From the NCBI GenBank assembly GCA_006538405.1, contig BJKQ01000002.1, positions 1,922,001 to 1,986,000 on the forward strand: a DNA stretch of 64,000 bases, in the 5' to 3' direction. Position 1 is the first letter of the stretch. The number at the start of each line of letters is the position of its first letter. A model generated the notes under the pieces. The model made no database searches. It was given only the letters and a program-made list of their open reading frames with translations, and was not told the origin of the DNA. A program made the translations under genes and the position numbers. This DNA comes from Hansfordia pulvinata (Eukaryota > Ascomycota > Sordariomycetes > Xylariales). Positions 23,611-35,141 of this stretch are shown here, one piece after another.

Positions 23611-25724
23611 TCAAACTCCGTTGCTTGCGCAGGAGAAGACGCCTCTGACGGCACCTTGGGCGAAGGAGTCCAGAATGGACTGGATCGTGACATAGGTGCC
23701 GGGTCCGAGGAACACAAACCCAATCGCGATGATGAGATAGTTGAGGGCGCCTTCGAAGTAGCCGCGGAAAGACCTGTCTTGTGAAAAAGGCGTCGCGCCG
23801 TCCACCTTTCGCATGCGGAAGTAGGCCACGCCCCAGAAGATGAATCCGAAGAACGAGCCGAAGAGGGAAGACATGAGGGAAAGAACTGCCACGAAGTAAG
23901 CAACGTGTTGGCGTGGGCGTGGGGCGCACAAGACTTACGAGACGAGAAGAACGGAATCGAGTTGGCGATGATGAAAGAGATGATCCAAAGAACCACTGCA
24001 TAGATCGATTAGCACTGGGTCGCAACACAGGACAAATGAGCTACTCACAGAGGATGAGAGTCCAGGTACCCCAGCCAATGACGGTGTGCTCGCTCTTGTG
24101 GCGAGAGTCCTGGAAAATGCGGAAGAAGATGAAGCGAGCCGAGACCGAAGCGTACAGGCATCCCAAGAAAACCAGCGTCGGCACCATGAAGGTGAACGAA
24201 ACCTTCTTGTAGATCTCGTTGCCAATCGAGCCGAACGCCGGCGCGGTCATGTACTGGTCGCCGACGTAGGCGTAGATCACAGCGCCAACGATGGTGTAGG
24301 TGATGATTCCCATAATGGAGCAGGCCCAGAGAGCCTTGGGGAAGTCGCGGGGGTCCTTCATCTCGGCAATGAAACTGGGAAGCGTGATCTGGCCGATAAA
24401 AGTGTAGGCAATGTTGAGGAAAGCGTTCATGCCGGCAACAAAGGTGGTGCCTGGCAGGAGCGTGGCTCTGACGATAGGCTCTCCAAAGGGTGCAGTGGGG
24501 TCGTCGGTCGGGACGGGGCTGTAGCCGTTGGGGTGAGCCTCGATGGCCGCGAAGACGGTCGCCAGGATGACTGAGAGGAAGGTGAAGCCCGCCGAGGCGG
24601 TTCCGATCTTGGCCATCATGTCGAAGGTTCTCGGCAGCGACGCGATCCAGCAGACGATGGTGGTGATGACGGCGAAGACAACGGTCTGACATCCGAGACC
24701 CGCCTCAGGGCCAACCATGGTGTTGAGGTACTCGGCGCCGATCAGGACGTGGAGACCCTGGATGAACGTGTTGTTCAGGATGAACATGACGGCCGTGGCA
24801 TACCACGCCCACTTCTTACCCCAAAAGAGAATCTGACCCACGTCGCAGACGTCTCTTACTTCGGGATGCCTCATGCAGAACTCCCACATAATCAGGGATC
24901 TATTCGCATTTGTCAGCCTTGACTTGCAAACAAGTATACAGTTTGGAGGGAACAGCGACTTACGTATATACAACAAGCAGGGCTTGAATGACGGTAAGGA
25001 TAATGCTGCCAGTATACTCGATTAGTTGCACGATCGGGGTTGCGCCGTGAAAATTGATCACGTGGGTGCTTTGCTTACCCAGGCACCAAGCCGAGAGTGC
25101 TGTAAGACATGGGGAAACTCATAATGGCCTGCGCTATGGTTAGCTGTGAGTCTTGGTGACGGATGCGCGGGGCGCCAGCAAGGGGAGCCGCAGCCGCGAC
25201 TCTGACTTGGGAGACTGTCGCGGATGCGCCAGGGCCGCTAGCCCCATAGGCGCAGGCCGGGGTCGTACGTACCAAGCAAATATACTCGGAAAAGAGCAGA
25301 CCAGCCGTCTACGCCAAGGAGATTCAGTTAGCCAAAGTGCTTACGCCCAGCCCAGATCCAGGCACGATTGCAGCCCAGATCTAGGCACAACGGAGATTGA
25401 TGATTCGAGGGAACGAACCTTGGGCCAACTGCAGGTACGGTACTGGATGGTGGCGCCCACTTCGGCGGAAAGCTGCTTGTTGAGGATGTCCTGGCCGTTC
25501 ATGTTGCCGTCGCTGATATCTATGCCGACCAGCCCGCCGGCGCCCTCAATCGGCGGGGCAATGCGGTCGCCGATCTTGACAGTCGGGCCTCCGATCCATG
25601 CTGCGCGACCACGGGGAATGTTGGACTCTTTGACGGCGATGGACTCAATGTCGTAACCAGGAGGGCCGGAGCTTTGGGATGGCGAGGCCGAGCCGGTGGC
25701 CGTCTTGACGTGCTCGGACTTCAT
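23611..25724 (-). CDS. Amino acid permease, Mtr-type (Aa_trans/AAAP family)
   Basis: Plasma-membrane amino acid transporter resembling the Neurospora neutral amino acid permease Mtr. Seven exons on the minus strand fit in frame: 25724-25419, 25308-25273, 25128-25079, 25005-24964, 24899-24049, 23995-23939 and 23885-23611, giving 538 residues. Exons 2-4 are only 36, 50 and 42 nt and encode the first membrane region (TAGLLFSEYICL, AIMSFPMSYSTLGLVPG, IILTVIQALLVVYT). The first 100 residues are hydrophilic and cytoplasmic. Later segments include IMWEFCMRHPEVRDVCD, VMFILNNTFIQGLHVLIG, LNIAYTFIGQITLPSFIAEM and YTIVGAVIYAYVG, consistent with about 11 membrane spans. The C-terminus (GTYVTIQSILDSF...) is typical of the family. 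The ATG is in a good context (CACCATG). The upstream DNA has a weak TATA-like ACTATAT about 135 bases ahead. Substrate is inferred from family only. Confidence 0.93.
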
Positions 25725-28700
25725 GGTGAAAAGCGCCGCAGAGGCCGGGAGTCGACTGCGGGAGGAGGAGGGACAGTTGACGAAGTTGTTGAAGGGCTAC
25801 TGCATCCAGGGTTGTTGGTGGTGGAATAGGACCGCTTAAGGTCTGGCTGGCATATAGTATACGGGGCTGGAGGGACCAGTTTGGTTGCGGACGGCGAAGC
25901 AGGGTGTCTCAGTTAGAACCCTGGCGTTGTCTTGCTACCAAGCGGCTAAGAGGAGCGTGGAAGAATGGAAGAAGAGAAGAGACAGGCTGGAGGGGGGGTG
26001 AAGGGGGACTGCGGTGCAACGGTGATGGGAAAGCTGAGCTTAAAAATGCATGGAGGGAGACGGGCAAGGCGAGAGTCTGGGGGGGGGAGCATAGACGGGT
26101 AGGATCAGGCGTCGAGGGTTTGGCCACATGAGGAAGGACTGGATACCGAGCCCGTGGACAAGAGTGGGTGCAGTGGGCGATGGTGCAGCGACGTGCGCGT
26201 GGGCAGTGGGCAAAAGTGGGCGGCCTGGATCGTCTCCAGGCTATCTTTATCGGGCCGCGCGTGGTGGGAGGCGAATCTTGGTCTCTGTACCTCTTGCGGC
26301 TAGCGAGGCCGTTGGTTGTTGGTGTCTGCGCGAGGAAACGTCCGGGAGGAGGCGCGCGCGCGCTTGGGGCTGCAGGCAGGCAGGTAGTGCTCGTATGAAA
26401 ATGGAGGACACGGCTGGATGGCGTGCTTTTGCGATGCCGTCGTTGCGTGTGCCGTGAGAGAGAGTGTGTGAGCGTGTGTACGAGACGAGTATCGTGCAAT
26501 GGACGCCCCGCCGGGTCGTGGGGTGCTGCCGGTGGTGGTCGGGCTGGGGTTCTGCTCGAGTGGGGAAGTAGTTGTACGAGTAGCTGGGCGGCGGTGGCCG
26601 TCTAGAACTATCCAATTGATGCTGGCTGTGCTGGTCGATGTTGCGGCGAGAGAGAGGGCCAGGGGGGCAGCCCATATCCGCCCGAGCGGCCGTGGGAGTT
26701 GGGCTGAGGGAGGCAAGGCCCGGATCTCGAGGAAAATATCGCAATCGTGAGCTCGGTGAAGGCGATGATGGACTGCGTTCGAAGGCGGCCCGGCTAGGGG
26801 AAGAAACTGCCGCTAGGGCCGGGGGTTCGTCCAATGGCTTGTTGGCTTGCAGGATGACGTGATTCGATTCCCCAGCCAAGATGGACGAAATCTGATGAGT
26901 TTGCGAGGCGCGTAGGTAGGTAAGGTAGGTTTGTCGTGGGTGACCACTCTCTGCTCGATTACTACCATGATGTATAGGTAGGTATTGATTGCAATGGCAC
27001 GAGGGCACTTTGACATTCGGCTGGATGCTACAAGTACCTAGGTCGGGTACCTACATGTAGTCCATCCTCGCAAGGACCTCATTCGAGGTTCAAGGCCATC
27101 TGGAACCTTCAAGCTGAGTTCAAGGCAGGCGCGACGGGCTAGCCATGCACCCACCGCGTGGAATCGGATATCCATGGAATGGAGCCTTGAGTCTGGGGCA
27201 GTTACCTCTACACCTGTACCTACCTAGATTAACGCAGAGTCCCGTCTACCTCAGCAGGACGTTTATGTACCGCCTACCTCTTACACTTTCATCCACTATT
27301 CCAGCAGCTCACATACCTTCCACTAACGTCTGTATCTGTACCTGTCTGGCCGGACTGGTGCGTCCAGTCATCGACGCAGATGATCATTGCAGCAGCATTA
27401 TTTACCCTCCCTGGCTTAGGTACGGCTCATCGTTCTACAACGAAAGGGCTTTCGTCAAGTCGAGTCAAGGCCAGCTTCGTCGGTCAGGGCTCCCGCCGTG
27501 TGGACGGCAGAGCTGGTCCGGAAGAGGACTGGCTGCCCTTGTTACGAGTACCTACAGCCTGATCCACCCACCCTCCATCTCACTCCATCCCCCGTCGCTG
27601 CAAGAGGCTTCCGCTGCCGCTCACCCACTGACAGTGCCGCTGCTTGCGGGATGGGCGCCACCGACGGCCAGTGGAGGGCTATCGGCGATCTCCCCTCACG
27701 GCCGCCCGGCGCTGATCGCTTCGGCGCGCGAGGACCGTGGGACCCTGCTTACGAGAGGTACCTACCTGTATCGTACACCAGAACGCCAAGGCGCCTGCGT
27801 GTGCCAACGTGCGGGTTGTGTCCATGACGGCTCTTTTCTCTTGGTTTTGCTTGCACCACCGAGTCCCGGGGCGTTGCACTACATTCGCATCTGCGCATCT
27901 GCGCAAGAAGATCCCTCCAGTGGTCTCGTCAGCTGATGCATTACCTACGGTAACCTGAAGGGCATTGTTGCAGATAAGGTACCTACTCGTGCATGTATAT
28001 CAGGCAGGCTCAGTCGACTTGTCCCGAAGCGGAAACGAAGAAGAAGAAGAAACAGAAGAATACCTACCTCGATCTTTCAACTTCTCGTACACAATGTCTG
28101 ACCTACCTACATGTACATATCTCCTTGGAAGGGGTACCTCTAGACGCCGTCGAAACTGCGGGGTAGGGCGTGAGTATCCGACCAGTGCATGTACGGGTAG
28201 GAGGAATAGCTCAATAGACAGGCACGGGTTTGATCTCTTCAACATTGGGCTTTGCCCCTTCCAGTGTTCGTCATCGTCTACATGTACGTTTCGTCAACGA
28301 GGAGCTCCTGGCTGGAGAGCAGAAGTACATTGGACGGTACATTTGATATCTGAGGTAGGTACTGCCTGGATAGATCAATTGGACAGCCCCCTTGTGCCCC
28401 GATTCTCGCAACCGGATCGCCCCGACGGCCTCGAGACTCCGCGCTCAGGTACTGACTGGGACACGACTCCCACGCGCTGGCGAGATCCATGAGAGGCTGG
28501 ACCTCGGCCATCCCGGACGCAGCCGACCTAACCACTACCGCATGTCTCATCAGTCTTCATGTCTAAGCCGAGTCAAAAAAAGACAGGAAATCCGGCGCTC
28601 GAACACGCACTCGCCACCGATTCCCCCGTCCTGAGGCTTCCCAAGCTGGCCGGGATGTTGACCAGCGCATGCTGGGGCGCCGGTATCCGCCCACCAGACT

Positions 28701-29061
28701 AACTTGAAGCATCTCTCAGCACACGGCCAAGGAGGCGACGAGCCGGATCGTCCCAGACAGATTACCTCTCCCTGGCAAATCACAAATCGCCCACAGTACA
28801 AGTAGGTAGCAGGGGGGCGGGGCGGGGGCAACATACGAGTAGGTACTCGTACGGGGCCTTCTGCCCGCCCGTCCTGTCACAGCCAGAGGTCAATTCATCA
28901 CTCCTGTCCGTAATTAGACTGGCAAAGTTCCTGGCGGCACTCGGCCACGCTTATCCGGGCGGGCAGCAAGGATGTAATGCTTCGTGCTTTTGCACCTGGC
29001 CACCACCGGCGTCACTTTTCCCTCCACTCCACTCCCGCGCAACGAAGCGATGCGAAGCGAT

Positions 29062-29119
29062 GAGATGCCGTGCGCTGAGATGCCGTGCGCTGAGATGCCA
29101 TGCGCTGAGATGCCATGCG
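29062..29119. repeat. 15-bp tandem repeat, nearly four copies
   Basis: Unit GAGATGCCGTGCGCT in two identical copies, then copies with one change (GAGATGCCATGCGCT), the last incomplete. The unit is a multiple of three, so one plus-strand frame reads AEMPC repeats, but that frame is short and unlikely to be a gene. Confidence 0.93.
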
Positions 29120-31126
29120 ACACATGCTTGCAGAGCGTACGCCGCGGGACATGGCCTGGCAGTGTGCTGATTCCTCGGCTGCACTCATCAGCATGACAGA
29201 AGTATCGATTATTATTAGGCCCGTCACTCGAGGCCGGCGGCGGCATTTGCCACAGCAGCTTGCTCAATCGATGGGCATTATTGCGAGATCACGCTTCGCC
29301 CCCGCCAGTGGCGAACCAGGTCGCTGATGATGCCCCGGCGCGTCGTCTCGTTCGCCAGGGAGCGTGGGGGTAAGGCTCCGGGGGGCCAACCAGAAGCGGG
29401 GCCCCGGAGAGTTTGCTGGGTAGTCTGCCACGCCGCGTCGGCCTTTCCTAGAGGCTGGTCTGGCTCTGTTGTTGTTCGCCGCTAACACGAAAGCTGGCGA
29501 GAGGGTGTGCTCAAGGTCCTCATATCCCGGATTGTAGTACTCGGACAATGCAGAACACAATACCAAATCTGAGGTGTACAGACGCCTAAAAACCGGGCCG
29601 CCCTGACAATGTTGGTGGCGTAGTTGAACCACGGGCGTCTTTGCCGCGGCGTCCACGAGGTCGTTGTGGTAAATGCCGCCGCTGACGATGCTGTGCTCCT
29701 GTCTCCCCTTGTTGCCCTCCAGAGCGCGTATGACACATCATGGGCACACGCCCAGACGAGACGACATGGGAATCTGTCCACGTCTCATCTCTCTAAGCCA
29801 CTGCAGGGGTGACGCCCCCCAAAGCTGTTCTTCGCAGAGTGTCCTAGGCCGTGGCAAGAGTGTGATCGTACGCGTGCGCGAGACTGACCGCGTACACCGA
29901 CTCTCAAAGCTGCTCCTTGCGCCGGCTTCGCATTAAGAACATGCATGTCGACCGCTGAGCAGCCTGACGGCCTGCCTCTGGCCCAGTCCAGACCTGCGGC
30001 ATAATCTTCGCGGCATGTCACCGTGCTCCATACTCGTACTTTGGATGTTATACAGACAGTTGCACGGCGGTGTCTGGGCGAAGCAGGCGGGATGTTAGTC
30101 CGAGTAACCGATAGACTGGTCAATTTCCAGAAGAGCTCACCGAGCTCCCTACAGCCCCTCCTTGTTGCTTTTCTGCCTCCAGGCACGCGGGTAGCGGAGA
30201 ACTCGACGGAAGTTTCATCGCAGGCCCCCCGCTCGGGCATGGTCTCCTGGGGCCGCGGCCGAGCCGCCGTGCAAGACGTCTTCCGAGCCGCAGATGACGA
30301 ATACCGGGGAAAACAAAGGGTCTTCTGCTATATATACCTGCGACGCGGCTGCTGCCCAATATGTACCTTTGGGGCGGCGGCGTAGGTAGAGTGGTGCAGA
30401 GCCCACGCCAGGCAAAGGGTCGGCCCGTCTCGCGGTCTTTAGGCGAAGAGCTGAGAAGCAAGGCGAGAGGCAGCCCCGATTTGGGCTGCATGGGCCATCG
30501 AAATTTGCGGTGGGCGAGAAAAGGAGAGGACGGCTCGGCGGAGGGGGGGGACACGCAGCTGTGGTGGTGGTGGTGGCGGCTATGAAGCGGCGACTTGTGC
30601 CGTGCGCCGTGCGCCGTGCCGTTGATGCCTGGCCCACCCTGGACCCGTCGGCGAGCCCGCTGTTGTCCCACGTTTCCCCGTTCACTACGGTGCTCGTACT
30701 CCGTCTGCCCCTGGCCAGTACTTCCGACTCGAGAACCCACCGCGCAAGCTGCTCGGCCGGATGCAGCTGTGCGGCAGTGGCAGGCAACGGGTACCGCGGT
30801 GGGGTGGCCAGCGGCACAGCGGCGCAGTGGCGCCTCCTCGTGAGAGGAGGACCTCACTCGCGACAGGGCCGTGGTCAGCTGGACAGGCAGCGGCAGTCGG
30901 CCCCGCCCCTGCGAATGGGGCCTTCCGCCGTTCTCCTCTTTCCGGCCGACGGTGGACACGCCCAGCCTGCCGAGTGGAGGCAGGCGCACCCGAACACTGG
31001 ATCTTGGTCCAGCGTTCGCCGAGTCCCCAAGGCAGCAGCTACCGAGCTCGACGTAGATGGATGGATGGCACCCACGCGACCGTAGCAGCCTCCGACCAAA
31101 GTTCCCCCCAAGGTACGGGCACTACC

Positions 31127-31140
31127 TACTCGTACGAGTA
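31127..31140. promoter_or_regulatory. Palindromic TACTCGTACGAGTA
   Basis: A 14-bp perfect palindrome formed by two inverted copies of the word that recurs across the intergenic DNA. A regulatory role is speculative. Confidence 0.35.
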
Positions 31141-32254
31141 CATGAGAGCTGGGCAAGCACGCCGCATCCCAGACCATTGAAGACACACTTGACTTTCCGG
31201 AGCTCTCCTTCTCGCAATTGGCAAGCTGCGCTCAAACCTTCGTTCCTCGTCATCACCCTCGCAACGTGCTCCAACACCAGTCAGCATTCCCGTCGCGACA
31301 ATGCCTACGCCTGCCGTCTTCGGGCCCTCGCGCTCAGGCTGAGTCGGAGTATGTCTCTACCACCGCCCATCCTCTCAACCCCGTCCCCCGCCTGTTCTGG
31401 CTCTTTTCCCTCTTCAGCGCCGACTACGAGTAGGTACTCGCACCACACCACCCCAGCTCCAACTCGGGAAATTGGGCGTTCGGTTCACTCTCCTCCTCTC
31501 GCTACCGCCGCACGTCTCCGCTTAGGGCCCAATCCATGTCAGCTGCGTTGCGAGCCGCCTTGCCTGTCTCGTGGGCCCCTGGTCCTCGCCAACCCCGTAA
31601 ACGGTCAAGATCACCGCCCTTTCACTGCCCGGCATGCGCCCACGGTTATTACTCCCTGGTAAAGGCAAACCTCCCCCCTCCAATTGGCCCGACATGGGGT
31701 GATGGGGTAACATTTCCTATCCCCGACCTCCCGAAGCGATACTTTGGTCCCCGACGGCATCTGCCAGTAGTGCGGCCGAATGTGCCGATGATGCTCCAGG
31801 CCGTCCCGTCACCCCGTCAGGCGCGAGGGCTGCGGGCTCGGAGGCCTAGGGCCACTCTGAAGTGCCTGGCTGCCAGCTGCGTGGCTGGCATCTATGTACG
31901 ACTACTCCAGGTCGCAAATGGCGGAGGATCTGCCAAGGACTGATCCCCAGATCTGCGTCGCAAGCGTCCCTTGCTCCATCTCAGCCAATACATGCAAAAG
32001 CCGAGACTGCGACCATCGGCCCTGGTCCGGAAAAGAGATACAAAATCTTTCCTCCGGTCGGATCGTCGCGCAGGCACCTGCACACTCTCACAAGCCACTT
32101 TGTTAATCAGCGGTTGTACTGCGTTTCCTCCACATCGCCGAGCGTCAATTGGCGTTCTGTCTCGACTCTTCAGCAAGCGATCTTTGCTGTTGCCTGGGGC
32201 GTGACCAGCGACGCAAGCGAAGAAGGGCGAGGTCGCATATCGTGAAGCACAGTC

Positions 32255-34217
32255 ATGTTTGGCCAAGACCCTGGTGAGTCGAGAAAATGGCGCAGCCGTC
32301 CAACCAGCGCTGCCCCAGTTCCCCAACGGCTTTGGAATGCCGAACGGCCCAGCCTGCTCATGCAGACTGAGAACCGCCGCTAACCCCCCGCGACAGCCAA
32401 GCCTCACGGCGAGGACAAGACGGGCGCCGACCAGGAAAACGGCCACAACTCCTACCACCCGGGCGTCGCCGATGTCGAGTATGACGAGCTGCATGTTCAA
32501 TGCCCGCCGAGCACGACGGAGCGGAAGCTCGTCACCCGCATCGATTGGCGCGTCGTGCCTTGCCTGTGTATCCTGTGAGTAGACGCGTGTGTGGCTCGGC
32601 GGTGCCGACTTGCCCCGATATCATGGGGGTGCATGTGCTGCGCGTTGCACGGGACTGACCATCGCAGATACCTCCTCGCGTTCCTTGACCGAGTGAACAT
32701 TGCCAATGCGAGATCTTTCAATCTCGAAAAGGACTTGGGCCTCGTCGGTAACCAGTACAACACGGGTAAGTTTCAACCTTGGTCGGTTATGGCCGGTTTG
32801 CCCTATCGCACAGCTCGTCGTGTGCATGCACTATAACCTCAACTACTTTGGCGGCATCGTTGACTTACCTCTGTCAGCCTTGACCATCTTCTTCGTACCT
32901 TACGTCGTCTTTGAGATTCCCAGCAACATCCTACTCAAGCGATTCTCCCCCAAAATATGGCTTCCGGGTTGCATGATGGCCTTTGGCCTGGTTTCGATCT
33001 TCCAGGGCTTGGTGCAGAACTTCTCGGGACTGATTGCCACCCGGTTCTTCCTTGGTCTGTTCGAGGCGGCTATGTTCCCGGGCTGCTTCTATCTCCTGGG
33101 AATGTGGTATCGGCGCGATGAGGCGCAGAAACGATACTCGCTCTTCTTCTCGTCCACCTCCCTCGCGGGTGCCTTTGCCGGCCTTTTGGCATACGGTATT
33201 GGCCAGATGGACGGGATGCGCGGCTACTCTGGCTGGAGGTGGATTTTCATCATCGAGGGAGCCTTGACTTGTGTCGTCTCGTTTGCGCTCTATTGGGTTT
33301 TCCCCTCCTTTCCCGAGGAGGCCGAGTGGCTTAGCGAGGACGAGCGTGGCTACATCAAGGCGCGTCTGCAGGCCGACCAGGGTCGCAACGCTGCCGAGCG
33401 CAAAGTCAGCTTCCGCGACGTCATGACTGTCATGAAAGATTACCGCATCTGGCTGGGAGGCTTCATGTACTTTGGCCTGATCGTGCCAGCATATGGGTAC
33501 GCCTTTTTTGCGCCGACAATCCTCCAGACGTTCCATTACAGCGCCGTCCAGACGCAGCTGTACTCGGTGCCTCCGTGGGCCGCGTCGTTCGGCTTCTCGC
33601 TCATCATTGCCGCGATGTCCGATGCGACCAAGATGAGAGCGCCTTTTGCCCTGGCGCCCCTGGCGCTCGGTATAACTGGGTTTGGCATGCTACTCGGTAT
33701 TCACGACAACACGCCGGTGCAGTATGGTGCTCTGTTCCTCATCACGATGGGCACGTACGGCGCCATGCCCATCATTGTGTGCTGGTTCAACATGAACCTG
33801 GGTGGACACCACAGAAGATCGTAAGTTACTGCCTGTTTACTTTTACTTAGGGTCTCCGGTGTTCTCCTTGTTTGACCTACTGGGAGTTTTGTGCTATCTA
33901 TATCACGCCATGAGCCATGAGGATCATAATGCTGACCCGATTGCAGCATCGGAACCGCCTGGCAAGTTGGATTTGGTAACATCGGCGGTATTATCGCGAC
34001 ATATGCATACATCAGCACCGACTCGCCTCACTTCACCAAGGGCTACAGCATCGGCATCGCTTTCACAACGCTTAGCGGTATCTCGTGTATCATCTACCTT
34101 AGCACGCTCTGGATGGAGAATAGGCGCAGAGCCAAGTCTGCCCGCGACGTCGGTCTGTCCGAGTATGAGAAGACGGAGCTGGGTGACTTGAACCCCGAGT
34201 TCAAGTACATGTACTAG
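32255..34217 (+). CDS. MFS transporter, anion:cation symporter family (Tna1/Dal5-like)
   Basis: Twelve-span major facilitator of the fungal family that imports small organic anions such as nicotinate, allantoate, pantothenate or biotin precursors. Five exons: 32255-32273, 32397-32574, 32668-32765, 32878-33820 and 33947-34217, giving 502 residues, with all phases matching. The first exon is only 19 nt (MFGQDP). Family signatures are RIDWRVVPCL, YLLAFLDRVNIANAR, FFVPYVVFEIPSN, the A-like motif region at FLGLFEAAMFPG and YRRDEAQKRYSLFFSS, GWRWIFIIEG, FPEEAEWLSEDER in the central loop, and IGTAWQVGFGNIGGIIATY. The C-terminal tail (GLSEYEKTELGDLNPEFKYMY) is usual for the family. It lies 0.9 kb upstream of the DUF3176 gene on the same strand. 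Substrate cannot be told from sequence. Confidence 0.93.
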
Positions 34218-35141
34218 GGAATTACTGTGTAATTTCGAAAGAATTTCCGGCATATTGACGAACGACGAAAATGTCTTCATCGCCGACCGGAGAAGTTGTC
34301 CACCGGAATGATGAACGTCCATCAGCAACATCGCAGTTTCCCGTTGACATGCTTCATTACAAATAACCGAGGCGGGTCAACCTGGAGCTCAGCAAGCGCA
34401 CCTGAATTCCCCACCGTGTGGTCTGAGGAGGCTCGTCAATTGTTATTCGTGGATGTGCGTTGCTGTTCTTCTCCCGTCTGAAATCAGTACTGTTGAATGG
34501 GAGATTCATGTTTGTCACTAAAAGCCAGATTCGTGGCGATATCAGTCTATCGATGACCATTCTGGAAGACAAAGCAGTGCGACAGTCCAAAGACCGCCTA
34601 CTCCGCTAAGAGTACATATACCTCTTGTGCCTTCGTCGCTGACAATCGAGCCTTACCCTAGGTATAACAGTGTGACCAGCTGCGCTAGGGATGAATCAAG
34701 CGGTTGCTATTGCGCCTGGAATTGAGCAGTCATGGCCCGAACCTATCTCTCGTGTTCGGAATGGCTCACCTTTCATTGTTCTATCGGCTGGTGGGGTGCT
34801 CACGTCTTCAGCTTCCTCCCCTTCGAGCATTGCTCGTACACGCACCGTTCATTGCAGCCTATTTCACTCGATTGCGCAGTATCCGCAGACAGGGACGCTG
34901 ATCGTTATCGAAAAAGGCTAGGGCTTGACGTAGACACGGGATGGGCTGCAGGCTACAGCCTGAGCTGACTTCAGCATAGAGCTAGATCAGACAGTGGCGC
35001 AGCCTGATCTGTCGTTGCACTGCCATGCCCACTCTTCAAAAAGAGTGAGTTGCCTCCTCTTGCTGCACCCTAGATAATGAGCACTTTCTGACGCGCTCTT
35101 TGTCTCGTAAATTCGACCTTGGAAGATCCTAGCATGGAAAC
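34218..35141. other. Intergenic, MFS transporter to DUF3176 gene
   Basis: About 0.9 kb holding the 3' end of the transporter and the promoter of the DUF3176 gene. No further gene or clear repeat is seen. Confidence 0.6.

Larger units (their letters stand above)
25725..32254. other. 6.5-kb gene-poor region
   Basis: Divergent spacing between the permease and the MFS transporter. No supportable gene: long frames on both strands are Pro/Ser/Arg-rich and carry no domain. It holds the 15-bp tandem array at 29062-29119, a GGT array near 30563, palindromic TACTCGTACGAGTA at 31127-31140, a close pair of the word at 28834-28853, and GGTACCTACC words near 27050, 27760 and 27975. The first few hundred bases are probably the permease promoter and leader. 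Confidence 0.55.

Noticed and set aside
26247..27008. 253-codon minus-strand open frame upstream of the permease
   Set aside because: Low-complexity Ser/Pro/Arg composition and no domain; likely promoter or leader DNA.
30120..30989. 289-codon minus-strand open frame
   Set aside because: No recognisable motif; a His/Ser-rich run comes from a GGT/CCA repeat. GC-rich DNA makes such frames by chance.
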